The translations under genes were made by a program, and so were the position numbers. A DNA stretch of 55,086 nt from UBA1227 sp045629305 (GTDB taxonomy: Bacteria > Bacillota > Clostridia > Oscillospirales > Acutalibacteraceae). Shown here one piece after another: positions 7,839-16,072 of the stretch. Location: the NCBI GenBank assembly GCA_045629305.1, contig JAZQQZ010000020.1, positions 1 through 55,086 of the forward strand. The letters run 5' to 3'. The notes under the pieces were generated by a model, which was not told the DNA's origin, searched no databases, and saw only the letters and a list, made by a program, of their open reading frames with translations. Within the stretch, counting starts at the first letter, position 1, and each line of letters starts with the position of its first letter.

Positions 7839-8902
7839 ATACAGTAGTTGCAATTGTAATCAGTATCTTAGTTGGCTTCGCCATTTCGGCATTACTTGGA
7901 ATCGTACTTGTACCTTTCCTTCATAAACTTAAATTCGGACAGACAATTCTTGATATTGGTCCTAATTGGCATAAGGCAAAACAGGGCACACCTACAATGG
8001 GCGGATTTATGTTCATTATCGCAACGCTTGTCACATTCCTCGCCGTTGTAATCATTGATAAGATTATGGGAGGCGACATTGTCGGAGGAATTGACAATCC
8101 TCTCGCAGGCGAGATAAAGACAAGACTTTATGCCGGAATTATCTTGGCAGTTGGATTCGGTCTTATCGGATTTGCCGATGACTATATCAAAGTTGCGAAG
8201 AAACAGAATGAGGGTCTTACAGTAATTCAGAAGACACTTTTCCAACTTGCAATTTCTGCAGCATATATCGTTACAATGTGTCTTACATCAGATAGTTTAT
8301 ATATGTACATTCCTTTCGTAGGAAATGTCCAGTATGGTAATCCTATTATTTTCGCAATTTTCACTGTGATTGTAATCTATGCAACAGTTAATGCGGTAAA
8401 TTTCACAGACGGTATCGATGGACTTTGCGCATCAGTTACAATTACATCAGCAATCTCTTTTGCAGTTATTGCAGCTCTTCTTAAACTTATGGGAGCATCG
8501 CTCCTCGCTTGCGCACTTGCTGGCGCATGTGCTGGTTACCTTATTTGGAACTGGCACCCGGCAAAGTGCTTCATGGGTGATACAGGTTCTATGTTCCTTG
8601 GAGGAATGGTTGTCGCTCTTGCATTTGCAGTCAATTGCCCACTAATCCTTCTTCTTGCAGGTTTTATCTATGTAATTGAAGGTCTTTCAGACGTAATTCA
8701 AATCGGTTATTTCAAGATTACAAGAAAGATTGCACAGAGAACTGACCCGGCTGCTACAGGAAAGCGTCTCTTTAAGATGGCTCCTATTCATCATCACTTT
8801 GAAAAATGTGGTTGGTCAGAGGTTAAGATCGTTCTTATTTTCTCTTTCGTTAATTTACTTTTCGGCGCAGCAGCATGCGTACTCGTTTATTTTGGACAAT
8901 AA
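7835..8902 (+). CDS. mraY: phospho-N-acetylmuramoyl-pentapeptide-transferase
   Basis: Polytopic membrane enzyme that transfers phospho-MurNAc-pentapeptide from UDP to undecaprenyl phosphate, making lipid I. It has 355 residues and about ten hydrophobic helices. Family motifs are present: PTMGGFMFI near residue 50, the catalytic aspartate pair in GFADDYIKVAKK (about residue 115), the NFTDGIDGL loop (about residue 190) and the histidine cluster PIHHHFE near residue 310. Translation is coupled to murF by the ATGA overlap. In many relatives murD follows; here the lipid II flippase-type/polymerase gene ftsW follows directly. Confidence 0.98.
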   Translation: MNTVVAIVISILVGFAISALLGIVLVPFLHKLKFGQTILDIGPNWHKAKQGTPTMGGFMFIIATLVTFLAVVIIDKIMGGDIVGGIDNPLAGEIKTRLYAGIILAVGFGLIGFADDYIKVAKKQNEGLTVIQKTLFQLAISAAYIVTMCLTSDSLYMYIPFVGNVQYGNPIIFAIFTVIVIYATVNAVNFTDGIDGLCASVTITSAISFAVIAALLKLMGASLLACALAGACAGYLIWNWHPAKCFMGDTGSMFLGGMVVALAFAVNCPLILLLAGFIYVIEGLSDVIQIGYFKITRKIAQRTDPAATGKRLFKMAPIHHHFEKCGWSEVKIVLIFSFVNLLFGAAACVLVYFGQ

Positions 8903-8917
8903 GTTTGGGTGAAAATT

Positions 8918-10129
8918 ATGGCAAATAGAAATCAGCCTAATCAACAACCGAAAATCAATCCGAAACTTTGGGCACACGGGGGTATGGACATCATATTCCT
9001 ATCCCTTGTCATGGCTATTTTGACAATAGGTCTTATTATGATGTTCTCGGCATCTTACACCTATTGTTATTACCATTTTAATGGCGATAGTTTCTACTAC
9101 ATAAAGAGACAGCTTTTTTTCGCCATTGTCGGTATAGTTGCGATGTTCTTCGTGTCTAAAATTCATTTTTCGTTCTATAAAAAAGTATCTAAAATCGTTC
9201 TCATAATTTCATATGCATTGCTCGGAATAGTACTTATTCTTCCGCCACCGTCGGGCTATGAGCAGTTCCACCGTTGGATTCAGATTCCAGGTCTTGGTAC
9301 TTTCCAGCCGTCGGAGATTGCGAAGTTCGCAATCATCCTATTCCTCGCGGCTCATATAAGTGACAATTACCGTGGAATCAACAATAAGGAACTTACGAAT
9401 TTTAGGGGAGTAGAGGTTCCTACAAAGTACTATTGTCTTGGACTTTATGTCGCAGTTATAGGTTCAACTTGTCTCTTTGTTTATTTGGAAAACCACGTAT
9501 CCGGAACACTTCTTATTTTCGCACTCGGTATAATTATGCTTTGGTTCGCTGGATTTGATTCCAGGTTCTTTATAGCGGCTGTCATACTTGTATTCGTCGC
9601 GGCCGTTTTCGTAATAGCCAATCCGGATATTTTGCCTGAGCATGCTCAGCCGCGTATCCAGGCTTGGATTGATAAGGATTATGATCCTCTCGGTGTTCGT
9701 TGGCAGACGAACAACGCTCTATACGCCATTGGCTCGGGTGGCCTCTTCGGCGTTGGCCTTGGAAATTCAACGCAGAAGCAGCTCTACGTTTCTGAGCCAC
9801 AGAATGACTTTATCTTCTCAATCGTTTGTGAGGAACTTGGAGTTGTAGGTGCGGCAATTATAATTATTCTTTTCGCACTTCTTGTATGGCGTGGCTTCTA
9901 TATCGGAATGCATACAAAAGAGAAATTCCCTGCACTTCTTGCAATGGGTGTATCTTTCCAGGTTGGACTTCAAGCGGCAATAAATATAGCCGTTGTAACA
10001 GACGTACTTCCTAACACGGGTATCTCTCTTCCGTTCTTCTCATACGGAGGCACATCGCTTCTGATGCTACTTGGTGAGATGGGACTCGTACTTGGCGTAT
10101 CGCGATACGCAAACTTTAAAAAAGTTTAG
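8918..10129 (+). CDS. ftsW: SEDS peptidoglycan glycosyltransferase FtsW/SpoVE/RodA family
   Basis: Membrane glycosyltransferase that polymerises lipid II together with the class B PBP. I place the start at ATG 8918, five bases after GGGTGA, giving 403 residues; an upstream GTG at 8909 overlaps that ribosome site. About ten hydrophobic helices are evident, with the SEDS landmarks QPSEIAKFAIILFLAAH near residue 130 and LPNTGISLPFFSYGGTS near residue 365. Position between mraY and murG favours FtsW (or SpoVE) over RodA. The stop overlaps the ribosome site of murG. Confidence 0.95.
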   Translation: MANRNQPNQQPKINPKLWAHGGMDIIFLSLVMAILTIGLIMMFSASYTYCYYHFNGDSFYYIKRQLFFAIVGIVAMFFVSKIHFSFYKKVSKIVLIISYALLGIVLILPPPSGYEQFHRWIQIPGLGTFQPSEIAKFAIILFLAAHISDNYRGINNKELTNFRGVEVPTKYYCLGLYVAVIGSTCLFVYLENHVSGTLLIFALGIIMLWFAGFDSRFFIAAVILVFVAAVFVIANPDILPEHAQPRIQAWIDKDYDPLGVRWQTNNALYAIGSGGLFGVGLGNSTQKQLYVSEPQNDFIFSIVCEELGVVGAAIIIILFALLVWRGFYIGMHTKEKFPALLAMGVSFQVGLQAAINIAVVTDVLPNTGISLPFFSYGGTSLLMLLGEMGLVLGVSRYANFKKV

Positions 10130-10138
10130 GTGAATGAA

Positions 10139-11257
10139 ATGAAAATTCTCTTTGCTACTGGTGGAACTGGTGGACATATAAATCCTGCACTTGCAGTTGC
10201 AAGTCAGATAAGAAATGATTATCCAGATGCTGAAATCCTCTTTGTTGGAACAGCAGATCATATGGAATCAAGACTTGTTCCGAATGCGGGATTTGATTTT
10301 AAGACAATTAAAATCGCTGGTTTCCAGCGCAAGCTTACTCCAGCAAATATTGTGAAAAATATTAGAACTTTCTTCTGGCTTTTCAGTAGCACAAGAGAGG
10401 CAAAGAAAATTATTGCAGAGTTTCAGCCAGACGTAGTTGTAGGATTTGGCGGCTATGTAAGCGGACCTGTTCTTCGTAAGGCACACAAGATGGGAATACC
10501 AATTGCTGTACATGAGCAAAATGCATTTCCTGGTGTCACAAATAAAAAACTTGCAAAATATGCGGAGGTCGTAATGTTGACCTCCGAGGATGCGCGAGAT
10601 AGGATCGAGTGCCTAAATGAGCCAGTGATAACTGGCCTTCCGGTCCGCGGCGAGCTTATTGCTGCCGATAGGGCAGAGTGCCGAGAAAAACTCGGTGTGC
10701 CGGAGGGCACACCACTCATTCTCTCGATGGGTGGCAGCCTCGGCGCTCGCGCGGTGAATGAGGCCGTATGTGGCCTTATCGCCAACAAAAAAGATGATCA
10801 TGATTGCATGTTCCTACATGCAATGGGCCAATACGGCCTATGGGTTCCAGATAAACTCCGCGAGCTCGGCGTGGAACCTGACGAGCGAGAGGATATTGAA
10901 ATTCGTGAATATATCGATGATATGGAAGTATGCATGCCGGCAGCAGACCTAATAATTTGTCGTGCTGGTGCATCTTCACTCTATGAGATAAGAGCACTTG
11001 GTAAGGCATCTATTCTTATTCCATCACCTTATGTCGCAGAGAATCATCAATATTTCAATGCGATGGAACTTGTAAACAACAATGCTGCTGAGATTATTGA
11101 GGAGAAAGACCTCACGGCAGAAGTGCTTACAGAGCATGTAAATCAAATACTCGGTGACGAGGATAAGATCGCTGAGATGTCAAAGAATGCCAAAGAGATG
11201 GCGATACTTAATTCAACAGATTTGATTGTTGATAACATCATGAAACTTATCAAGTAA
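10139..11257 (+). CDS. murG: undecaprenyldiphospho-muramoylpentapeptide beta-N-acetylglucosaminyltransferase
   Basis: Peripheral membrane GT-B glycosyltransferase that adds GlcNAc from UDP-GlcNAc to lipid I, giving lipid II. The start is ATG 10139 (AGGTGA five bases upstream; the in-frame GTG at 10130 lies in that site), 372 residues. The N-terminal glycine loop is ATGGTGGHINPALAVA; a second glycine loop is SMGGSLGARAVNEAV near residue 195; the C-terminal UDP-GlcNAc region has ICRAGASSLYEI and IPSPYVAENHQYFNA. The stretch from about 10560 to 10900 uses more CG-rich codons than the flanks without any change in protein similarity. Confidence 0.98.
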   Translation: MKILFATGGTGGHINPALAVASQIRNDYPDAEILFVGTADHMESRLVPNAGFDFKTIKIAGFQRKLTPANIVKNIRTFFWLFSSTREAKKIIAEFQPDVVVGFGGYVSGPVLRKAHKMGIPIAVHEQNAFPGVTNKKLAKYAEVVMLTSEDARDRIECLNEPVITGLPVRGELIAADRAECREKLGVPEGTPLILSMGGSLGARAVNEAVCGLIANKKDDHDCMFLHAMGQYGLWVPDKLRELGVEPDEREDIEIREYIDDMEVCMPAADLIICRAGASSLYEIRALGKASILIPSPYVAENHQYFNAMELVNNNAAEIIEEKDLTAEVLTEHVNQILGDEDKIAEMSKNAKEMAILNSTDLIVDNIMKLIK

Positions 11258-11273
11258 TTTCGGGGGAAATTAT

Positions 11274-12395
11274 ATGGCTGTTAATAAGTCAAAAGAGGAG
11301 ATGCGACGCGATCACCGCAATACGCGTGAGCGCCAGCAGAAACTTCGTAGACGCGCGATATATGCAACACTTGTTCTTTTCGTTGTAATCATTGGCTTCA
11401 TACTTGCCTTCACGGTTTTCTTCAATATTAGAAGATTTGAAGTCCGTGGCTATAGCGTGTATACCGATGCTCAAATTATTGAGGCATCGGGCGTATCCAA
11501 GGGCGACAATCTTGTGGCACTTAACCGCGAGAAAGTTGAAAAGAACATAACAAAGAAGTTGCCTTATATCGCAAGTGTTGAAATCAAAAATGGTTTTCCT
11601 GACAAAATTATCTTTGTAATTCATGAGGATGCTATAAGATCCGCAGTTGAGACAAGTAGCGGAGTAATCCTTCTTGATAAGGACGGTAAAGTGCTATCCA
11701 AAGTCGCAACTTTGGATGAGGTCTATGCTGACTGCACTCTACCGGGTGGTGTCGCATATAATTCAGAGGAGAAGACCACTAAAAAAACCGAAAAGTCAAC
11801 AAGTACAACAACCACAACAACCACGACAACTACAGCGACCGGTGCAAGTACAACCAAAAAATCAAAAGATAAAAGTACAACCACAGAGAAAAAGAAAGCA
11901 AAATATGTACTTGCAGGTAGATATATCACAACTATCAAAGGCGTAGATGTTGAGAAAGCTGAAGTTGGTTCACCTATAGAGTTCAAGAAGGATAAGTCAT
12001 TTGACACATATTCGGAGATTATGAACCTTCTTGATAGCAACAAGATTGATGGTATTGTTTCAATTGATATCAGTAATGTCTCCAATCTTAAGATGATGTA
12101 TATCGGTGATATCGAGGTACGACTTGGCACATCAACTGATTTGGATGGAAAGATCAATTTGCTTGGTAAAATAATTGAATCTGGTAGCATTAATGACAGT
12201 TATCAGGGCGGAAAAATAGATCTTACAATTTACTCAAGCCAGAGTAAAGGATATCTCTCACCAAAGCGTGAAACTACCACTAAAACGACTACAACTGAGA
12301 GCACGACAGTGGATGAAAATGAAGAAAATCAGACCACTACAACAACAACTAAAAAGCACACGACAACCACTAAGAGTTCGACCAACAAGAATTAA
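11274..12395 (+). CDS. divIB: cell division protein DivIB/FtsQ with Thr/Lys-rich linker insertions
   Basis: Single-pass division protein, 373 residues. A strongly basic cytoplasmic N-terminus is followed by one membrane helix (about residues 28-50) and a POTRA domain beginning FNIRRFEVRGYSVYTDAQIIEASGV, the FtsQ/DivIB hallmark, then the beta domain. A low-complexity Thr/Lys/Ser segment (about residues 162-206, including a run of ten threonines) is inserted inside the beta domain, between TLPGGVAYN and YVLAGRYITTI, and the last 35 residues are again Thr-rich. DivIB forms a complex with FtsL and DivIC to regulate FtsW-PBP. The insertion is the unusual part; it probably loops out of the fold. 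Confidence 0.92.
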   Translation: MAVNKSKEEMRRDHRNTRERQQKLRRRAIYATLVLFVVIIGFILAFTVFFNIRRFEVRGYSVYTDAQIIEASGVSKGDNLVALNREKVEKNITKKLPYIASVEIKNGFPDKIIFVIHEDAIRSAVETSSGVILLDKDGKVLSKVATLDEVYADCTLPGGVAYNSEEKTTKKTEKSTSTTTTTTTTTTATGASTTKKSKDKSTTTEKKKAKYVLAGRYITTIKGVDVEKAEVGSPIEFKKDKSFDTYSEIMNLLDSNKIDGIVSIDISNVSNLKMMYIGDIEVRLGTSTDLDGKINLLGKIIESGSINDSYQGGKIDLTIYSSQSKGYLSPKRETTTKTTTTESTTVDENEENQTTTTTTKKHTTTTKSSTNKN

Positions 12396-12399
12396 TGGG

Positions 12400-12428
12400 T
12401 TGAAATTTTAGAACTCGCGTGATAATAT
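12400..12428 (+). promoter_or_regulatory. promoter of ftsZ
   Basis: TTGAAA (12400-12405), 17-bp spacer, TAATAT (12423-12428) with an extended -10 TGA. It lies in the 112-bp gap between divIB and ftsZ, so ftsZ can be expressed independently of the upstream dcw genes. Confidence 0.65.
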
Positions 12429-12507
12429 ATGTATTACATTTTTATAAATTAAAATAGGTTTAATCTGTTTTTTGAATAAACGGGAACTTAATTTAGGAGG
12501 ATGCCAC

Positions 12508-13662
12508 ATGGGATTTGAAATGGCAGCAGATTTTGAAAGCGTAGTACAGATCAAAGTAATCGGTGTCGGCGGTGGCGGCGGAAACGCAGTAAACCGTATG
12601 ATAAAGTCTGAGATCAAAGGCGTTGAATTTATCGCAATCAATACTGATAAACACGTACTCCTTCAGTCACAGGCTACACATAAAATTCAGATTGGTGAAA
12701 AAGTTACTAAGGGCCAAGGTGCTGGCGCTCGTCCTGAAGTTGGACAGCGTGCAGCTGAAGAGAGCAAAGAGACAATCACTAATGCTCTCAAGGGCACTGA
12801 TATGATTTTCATCACTGCTGGTATGGGCGGCGGAACAGGTACTGGTGCAGCTCCTGTTATTGCAGCAACAGCTAAAGAGATGGGAATCCTTACAGTTGGT
12901 ATCGTTACTAAGCCTTTCAGCTTCGAAGGTAAGCATCGTATGGATCAGGCAGAGGAAGGTATCAAAGAACTTGCAAAGAGCGTAGATAGCCTTATCGTTA
13001 TCCCTAACGAGAGACTTAAGCTCCTTTCAGCAGAGAAAATCACACTTGCAAATGCATTCGATGCAGCTGACGACATTCTTCGTCAGGGCGTTAAGTCTAT
13101 TTCAGAACTTGTTGCAAATGCAGGTTATATCAACCTTGACTTTGCAGATGTAAGTTCAATTATGCGTGATGCTGGTCATGCACATATGGGCGTAGGTCGT
13201 GCACAGGGCAAGGATAAGGCAACAGAGGCAGCAAATGCAGCTATCTCTTCACCACTTCTTGAGACAACAATCGATGGTGCTCATGGTGTTATCATTTCTA
13301 TCACAGCATCACCTGACGTTGAACTCGAGGAAATCAGCCAGGCTTCAGAGCTTATCGCTGGTGCAGCTCATCCAGATGCCAACATCATTTGGGGTGTTTC
13401 ATTTGATGAAACTCTTCAGGATGAAATCATCGTAACAGTAGTAGCTACAGGTTTCGGCGCTGATGGTATCAAGCGCGCAGAGACAAAGTCACGTTTCGAC
13501 GACGATGCTGATGATGCTGATATTGCAGACATCATGAGCAGCACAAAGAGCGACGACTTTATGGGCTTCGAAGATGACTCAAAATCAGGCTCAGATTCTG
13601 ACTTTGGCATGGATGACAGCTATTTTGATGCTCTTGATGATATCTTCTCTAGCAGAAGTTAA
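12508..13662 (+). CDS. ftsZ: cell division GTPase FtsZ
   Basis: Tubulin-like GTPase that forms the division ring. The start is ATG 12508, seven bases after TAGGAGG (12494-12500), giving 384 residues; an upstream TTG at 12472 lacks a ribosome site. Seen are the N-terminal IKVIGVGGGGGNAVNRMI, the tubulin signature GGGTGTGAAP near residue 105, and NAFDAADDILRQGV. After the globular core (ending near GADGIKR) comes an acidic Ser/Asp-rich linker and the terminus DDSYFDALDDIFSSRS. I do not find the usual DIPxFLR-type conserved C-terminal peptide that binds FtsA, SepF or ZipA, and ftsA is not upstream. The gene has its own promoter and no obvious terminator before rpmE. Confidence 0.98.
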   Translation: MGFEMAADFESVVQIKVIGVGGGGGNAVNRMIKSEIKGVEFIAINTDKHVLLQSQATHKIQIGEKVTKGQGAGARPEVGQRAAEESKETITNALKGTDMIFITAGMGGGTGTGAAPVIAATAKEMGILTVGIVTKPFSFEGKHRMDQAEEGIKELAKSVDSLIVIPNERLKLLSAEKITLANAFDAADDILRQGVKSISELVANAGYINLDFADVSSIMRDAGHAHMGVGRAQGKDKATEAANAAISSPLLETTIDGAHGVIISITASPDVELEEISQASELIAGAAHPDANIIWGVSFDETLQDEIIVTVVATGFGADGIKRAETKSRFDDDADDADIADIMSSTKSDDFMGFEDDSKSGSDSDFGMDDSYFDALDDIFSSRS

Positions 13663-13669
13663 AATATTA

Positions 13670-13698
13670 TTGCTTTTTAATAACCCGTGTGATAAAAT
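13670..13698 (+). promoter_or_regulatory. promoter of rpmE
   Basis: TTGCTT (13670-13675), 17-bp spacer, TAAAAT (13693-13698) preceded by extended TGTGA. The -35 and the region just before the -10 are nearly the same text as in the tmk promoter at 23166. Confidence 0.75.
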
Positions 13699-13730
13699 GC
13701 ATTGGTAATCTAGGACAAGAGGTGAAAACG

Positions 13731-13940
13731 ATGAAGGACGGAATCCATCCAAACTACGCACCTACAACAGTTAAATGTGCTTGTGGTGCTACAATTGAGA
13801 CTGCATCTACTAAAGAAGATCTTCGTGTAGATATCTGCTCAAACTGTCACCCATTCTTCACAGGCAAGCAGAAGCTTGTTGATACAGGCGGACGTGTTGA
13901 CCGCTTTAACAAGCGCTTTGAGAAGTCTCAGCAGAAATAA
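13731..13940 (+). CDS. rpmE: 50S ribosomal protein L31 (zinc-binding C+ form)
   Basis: Large-subunit ribosomal protein of 69 residues from ATG 13731, seven bases after AAGAGGTGA; an in-frame upstream ATG at 13689 would add residues unlike L31. It begins MKDGIHPNYAPTTVKCACGA and has four cysteines (CAC near residue 17 and DICSNCHPF near residue 37) that bind zinc in C+ type L31. The C-terminus VDRFNKRF is typical. It is flanked by its own promoter and a strong terminator, forming a one-gene unit. Confidence 0.98.
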   Translation: MKDGIHPNYAPTTVKCACGATIETASTKEDLRVDICSNCHPFFTGKQKLVDTGGRVDRFNKRFEKSQQK

Positions 13941-13955
13941 TTTATTACAAATTGG

Positions 13956-13981
13956 GCCAGCACTAATTGTGCTGGCTTTTT
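13956..13981 (+). terminator. intrinsic terminator after rpmE
   Basis: GCCAGCAC (13956-13963), loop TAATT, GTGCTGGC (13969-13976), then TTTTT. It lies 15 bases after the rpmE stop and ends the unit before the YigZ gene. Confidence 0.92.
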
Positions 13982-14002
13982 GTCTACTTTGGAGGTGAGC
14001 GT

Positions 14003-14623
14003 TTGGCATCATATTTGACAATAGATAAAGCCGCAAATGATGAGTTTTATGAGAAACGCTCACGCTTTATCGGTTATGTAAAACCTGTAAAGACCGTAGA
14101 TGAAGCTACGGCCTTCATTGATGAGATTAAGTCGAAGCATTGGGACGCGAAACATAATGTCTACGCGTACGTATTGCGAGATGGAAGCCGCGAAAAGTTC
14201 AGCGATGACGGGGAACCGTCGGGCACGGCCGGAATGCCGGTGCTCGAGGTGCTTAAAAATTTCGGTGTCACTGATGTATGCGTGGTTGTAACAAGATATT
14301 TTGGCGGAATTTTGCTCGGCACCGGTGGACTTGTCCGTGCCTATTCGAATGCCGCATCGCTTGCACTTTCCGCAGGCGGAATTGTAGAGATGAAAAGTTT
14401 CAATCTCTGCACTATGGATATAGATTATAATCTATATGGTAAAATACAGAATCTTCTGAATGAATGTGGAGGAAAGGTCGTAGATACGACATTTACAGAT
14501 GGTGTATCCGTAAAATTCCAAGTACCAGAAGAGGATATTTCAAGTTTCCAAACTAAACTTTCGGATTTAAGTCTTGGTAAAGCCAAGTTCGATATAATTG
14601 ATACAATTTTCGATAAGATATGA
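14003..14623 (+). CDS. YigZ/IMPACT family protein
   Basis: Starts at TTG 14003 behind TTGGAGGTGAG (13989-13998), 206 residues, usual for bacterial YigZ. The N-terminal IMPACT domain is clear: EKRSRFIGYVKPVKTVDEA, KHWDAKHNVYAYVL, FSDDGEPSGTAGMPVLE, VVVTRYFGGILLGTGGLVRAYS. The C-terminal ferredoxin-like half (DUF1949 type) follows from about residue 135. The biochemical role of bacterial members is not settled; eukaryotic IMPACT acts in translation control. It precedes the efflux-type gene pair by nine bases and is probably cotranscribed with it. Confidence 0.93.
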   Translation: MASYLTIDKAANDEFYEKRSRFIGYVKPVKTVDEATAFIDEIKSKHWDAKHNVYAYVLRDGSREKFSDDGEPSGTAGMPVLEVLKNFGVTDVCVVVTRYFGGILLGTGGLVRAYSNAASLALSAGGIVEMKSFNLCTMDIDYNLYGKIQNLLNECGGKVVDTTFTDGVSVKFQVPEEDISSFQTKLSDLSLGKAKFDIIDTIFDKI

Positions 14624-14632
14624 GGTGAGAAT

Positions 14633-16072
14633 ATGGCAAAGAAAAAGTTTTTATCTACTAAAAAATCGAAGATTATTTTCGTAATTGCACTTGTAATTGT
14701 ACTGATTGCAGCAGTTGGTCTTATCCTAAAACTTACTGACAAAGGTCAGGAAGTTGAGCTCGCGAAAGTAGAAAAGCGTGATATTGATCAGCACTACGAT
14801 TCAGCTGGAATTATTTCGGCTGGAAGTAACGGAAAATACTATGCCTACGAGGGTATTGTGCCTAAAAAGGTAAATGTTAAGCCTGGAGACGCCGTCTGTA
14901 AAGGTGATGTACTTGCCACCTTCGACACAACAGCCATGAATTCAATGGTTTCTGAGAAGAAAAAGGCGTATCTTGATGCCGCGAATGCCTATAACACTGC
15001 GATTTCTTCAAAGAAGAGCAATAAGGAACAAGAGAAAGAAATTGATAAACAGATCAAGGATCTTAAGGCTCAAAAGGCAAAATTGCCAAAAGATGAAAAT
15101 AAGACCAATTATGATGACATAGATATATCTAACATGACAACTGAAGAACTTGCAGAATTTGTTGCAAGTCTTTCATCTTCAGTTATCACCGCCGATGATA
15201 TAGATCTTGAAATTAAACTTTTAGAGGCGAGAAAGACACTTCTTTCGAATGACAGTATGGATGCTCTTTATGAGGCATACAAGCAGAGCCGTGATCTTGC
15301 CAAAGAGGAATACGATGCAATCCTTGCAGAGAAAAAGGCACTTGAAAAGGGTTGGGTTGCAGAGGCCGATGGCAAGGTTGGTGATGTCTACATTACAGTA
15401 GGAAAAGCCTATACCTATGTTGAAGATCCATCATCAGGCTCATTTGACCTCTCAAGCATTATGAGTGGTGGCAGTGACATAGATGTATCAAGCATTATTG
15501 ATAGCATTACATCATCTGGTACTTCAACACTTAAGAAGGGTGTTGCCATTGATATCGATTATTATGATGGATATACAATAGGATTTACACTTGGTAAATA
15601 TGACCTTGAAACAGTTAAGGTCGGTATGCCAGCGACAGTTACATATACAGATTATGAGTATGCAGCTGAGGTATCATATATCAGCGCACATGCAACAACT
15701 TCAACTGATATCGTAAGTTCTATGATGGGTTCTTCAACACAGACAAGCAACAGTGTTGAAGCGCAGGTTCGTGTCCTTAATCCTGATGAGAAGATGGTTG
15801 TCGGATTTGATGCTAAAATCTCTATTCTCACAGCATCTAAAAAGGATGTCCTTTCAGTACCTGTTGAATCAATTACAATTGATGAGGGTAAGATGTATGT
15901 CTTCATCTATGATGATGAGAAGGGAATTGCAATCCGCCGTGAGGTGGAGGTAGGCATCTCATCAGATGAATATTATGAGGTTATAAAAGGCCTTAAAGAG
16001 AACGAAAAAGTAATTTTAAATGCGTCTAAGATTACAGACGGACAGAAAGTTCACGAGGGTAAGAAGGCTTGA
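14633..16072 (+). CDS. membrane-fusion/periplasmic-adaptor type protein (HlyD/MacA/YknX-like)
   Basis: A 479-residue envelope protein, anchored by one N-terminal helix (about residues 12-31), with the adaptor layout: a lipoyl/barrel-sandwich half (GIVPKKVNVKPGDAVCKGDVLATFD), a long Lys/Glu-rich coiled-coil hairpin (about residues 105-240), the second lipoyl half (GWVAEADGKVGDVYITVGKAY) and a beta-barrel with a membrane-proximal domain at the C-terminus (KKDVLSVPVESITIDEGKMYVFI in part). A Ser/Asp-rich loop (about residues 265-300) interrupts the second lipoyl half. In Firmicutes such adaptors work with YknYZ-like ABC exporters. The next gene, overlapping by four bases, is the permease. Substrate unknown. 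Confidence 0.88.
   Translation: MAKKKFLSTKKSKIIFVIALVIVLIAAVGLILKLTDKGQEVELAKVEKRDIDQHYDSAGIISAGSNGKYYAYEGIVPKKVNVKPGDAVCKGDVLATFDTTAMNSMVSEKKKAYLDAANAYNTAISSKKSNKEQEKEIDKQIKDLKAQKAKLPKDENKTNYDDIDISNMTTEELAEFVASLSSSVITADDIDLEIKLLEARKTLLSNDSMDALYEAYKQSRDLAKEEYDAILAEKKALEKGWVAEADGKVGDVYITVGKAYTYVEDPSSGSFDLSSIMSGGSDIDVSSIIDSITSSGTSTLKKGVAIDIDYYDGYTIGFTLGKYDLETVKVGMPATVTYTDYEYAAEVSYISAHATTSTDIVSSMMGSSTQTSNSVEAQVRVLNPDEKMVVGFDAKISILTASKKDVLSVPVESITIDEGKMYVFIYDDEKGIAIRREVEVGISSDEYYEVIKGLKENEKVILNASKITDGQKVHEGKKA

Noticed and set aside
10560..10900. Locally different codon use within murG as a sign of transfer
   Set aside because: The protein remains continuous and typical of MurG; similar CG-richer patches occur in other housekeeping genes here (e.g. 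murF, nnr).
12472..12507. Upstream TTG start for FtsZ
   Set aside because: It places the AGGAGG ribosome site inside the coding region and adds residues unlike FtsZ.
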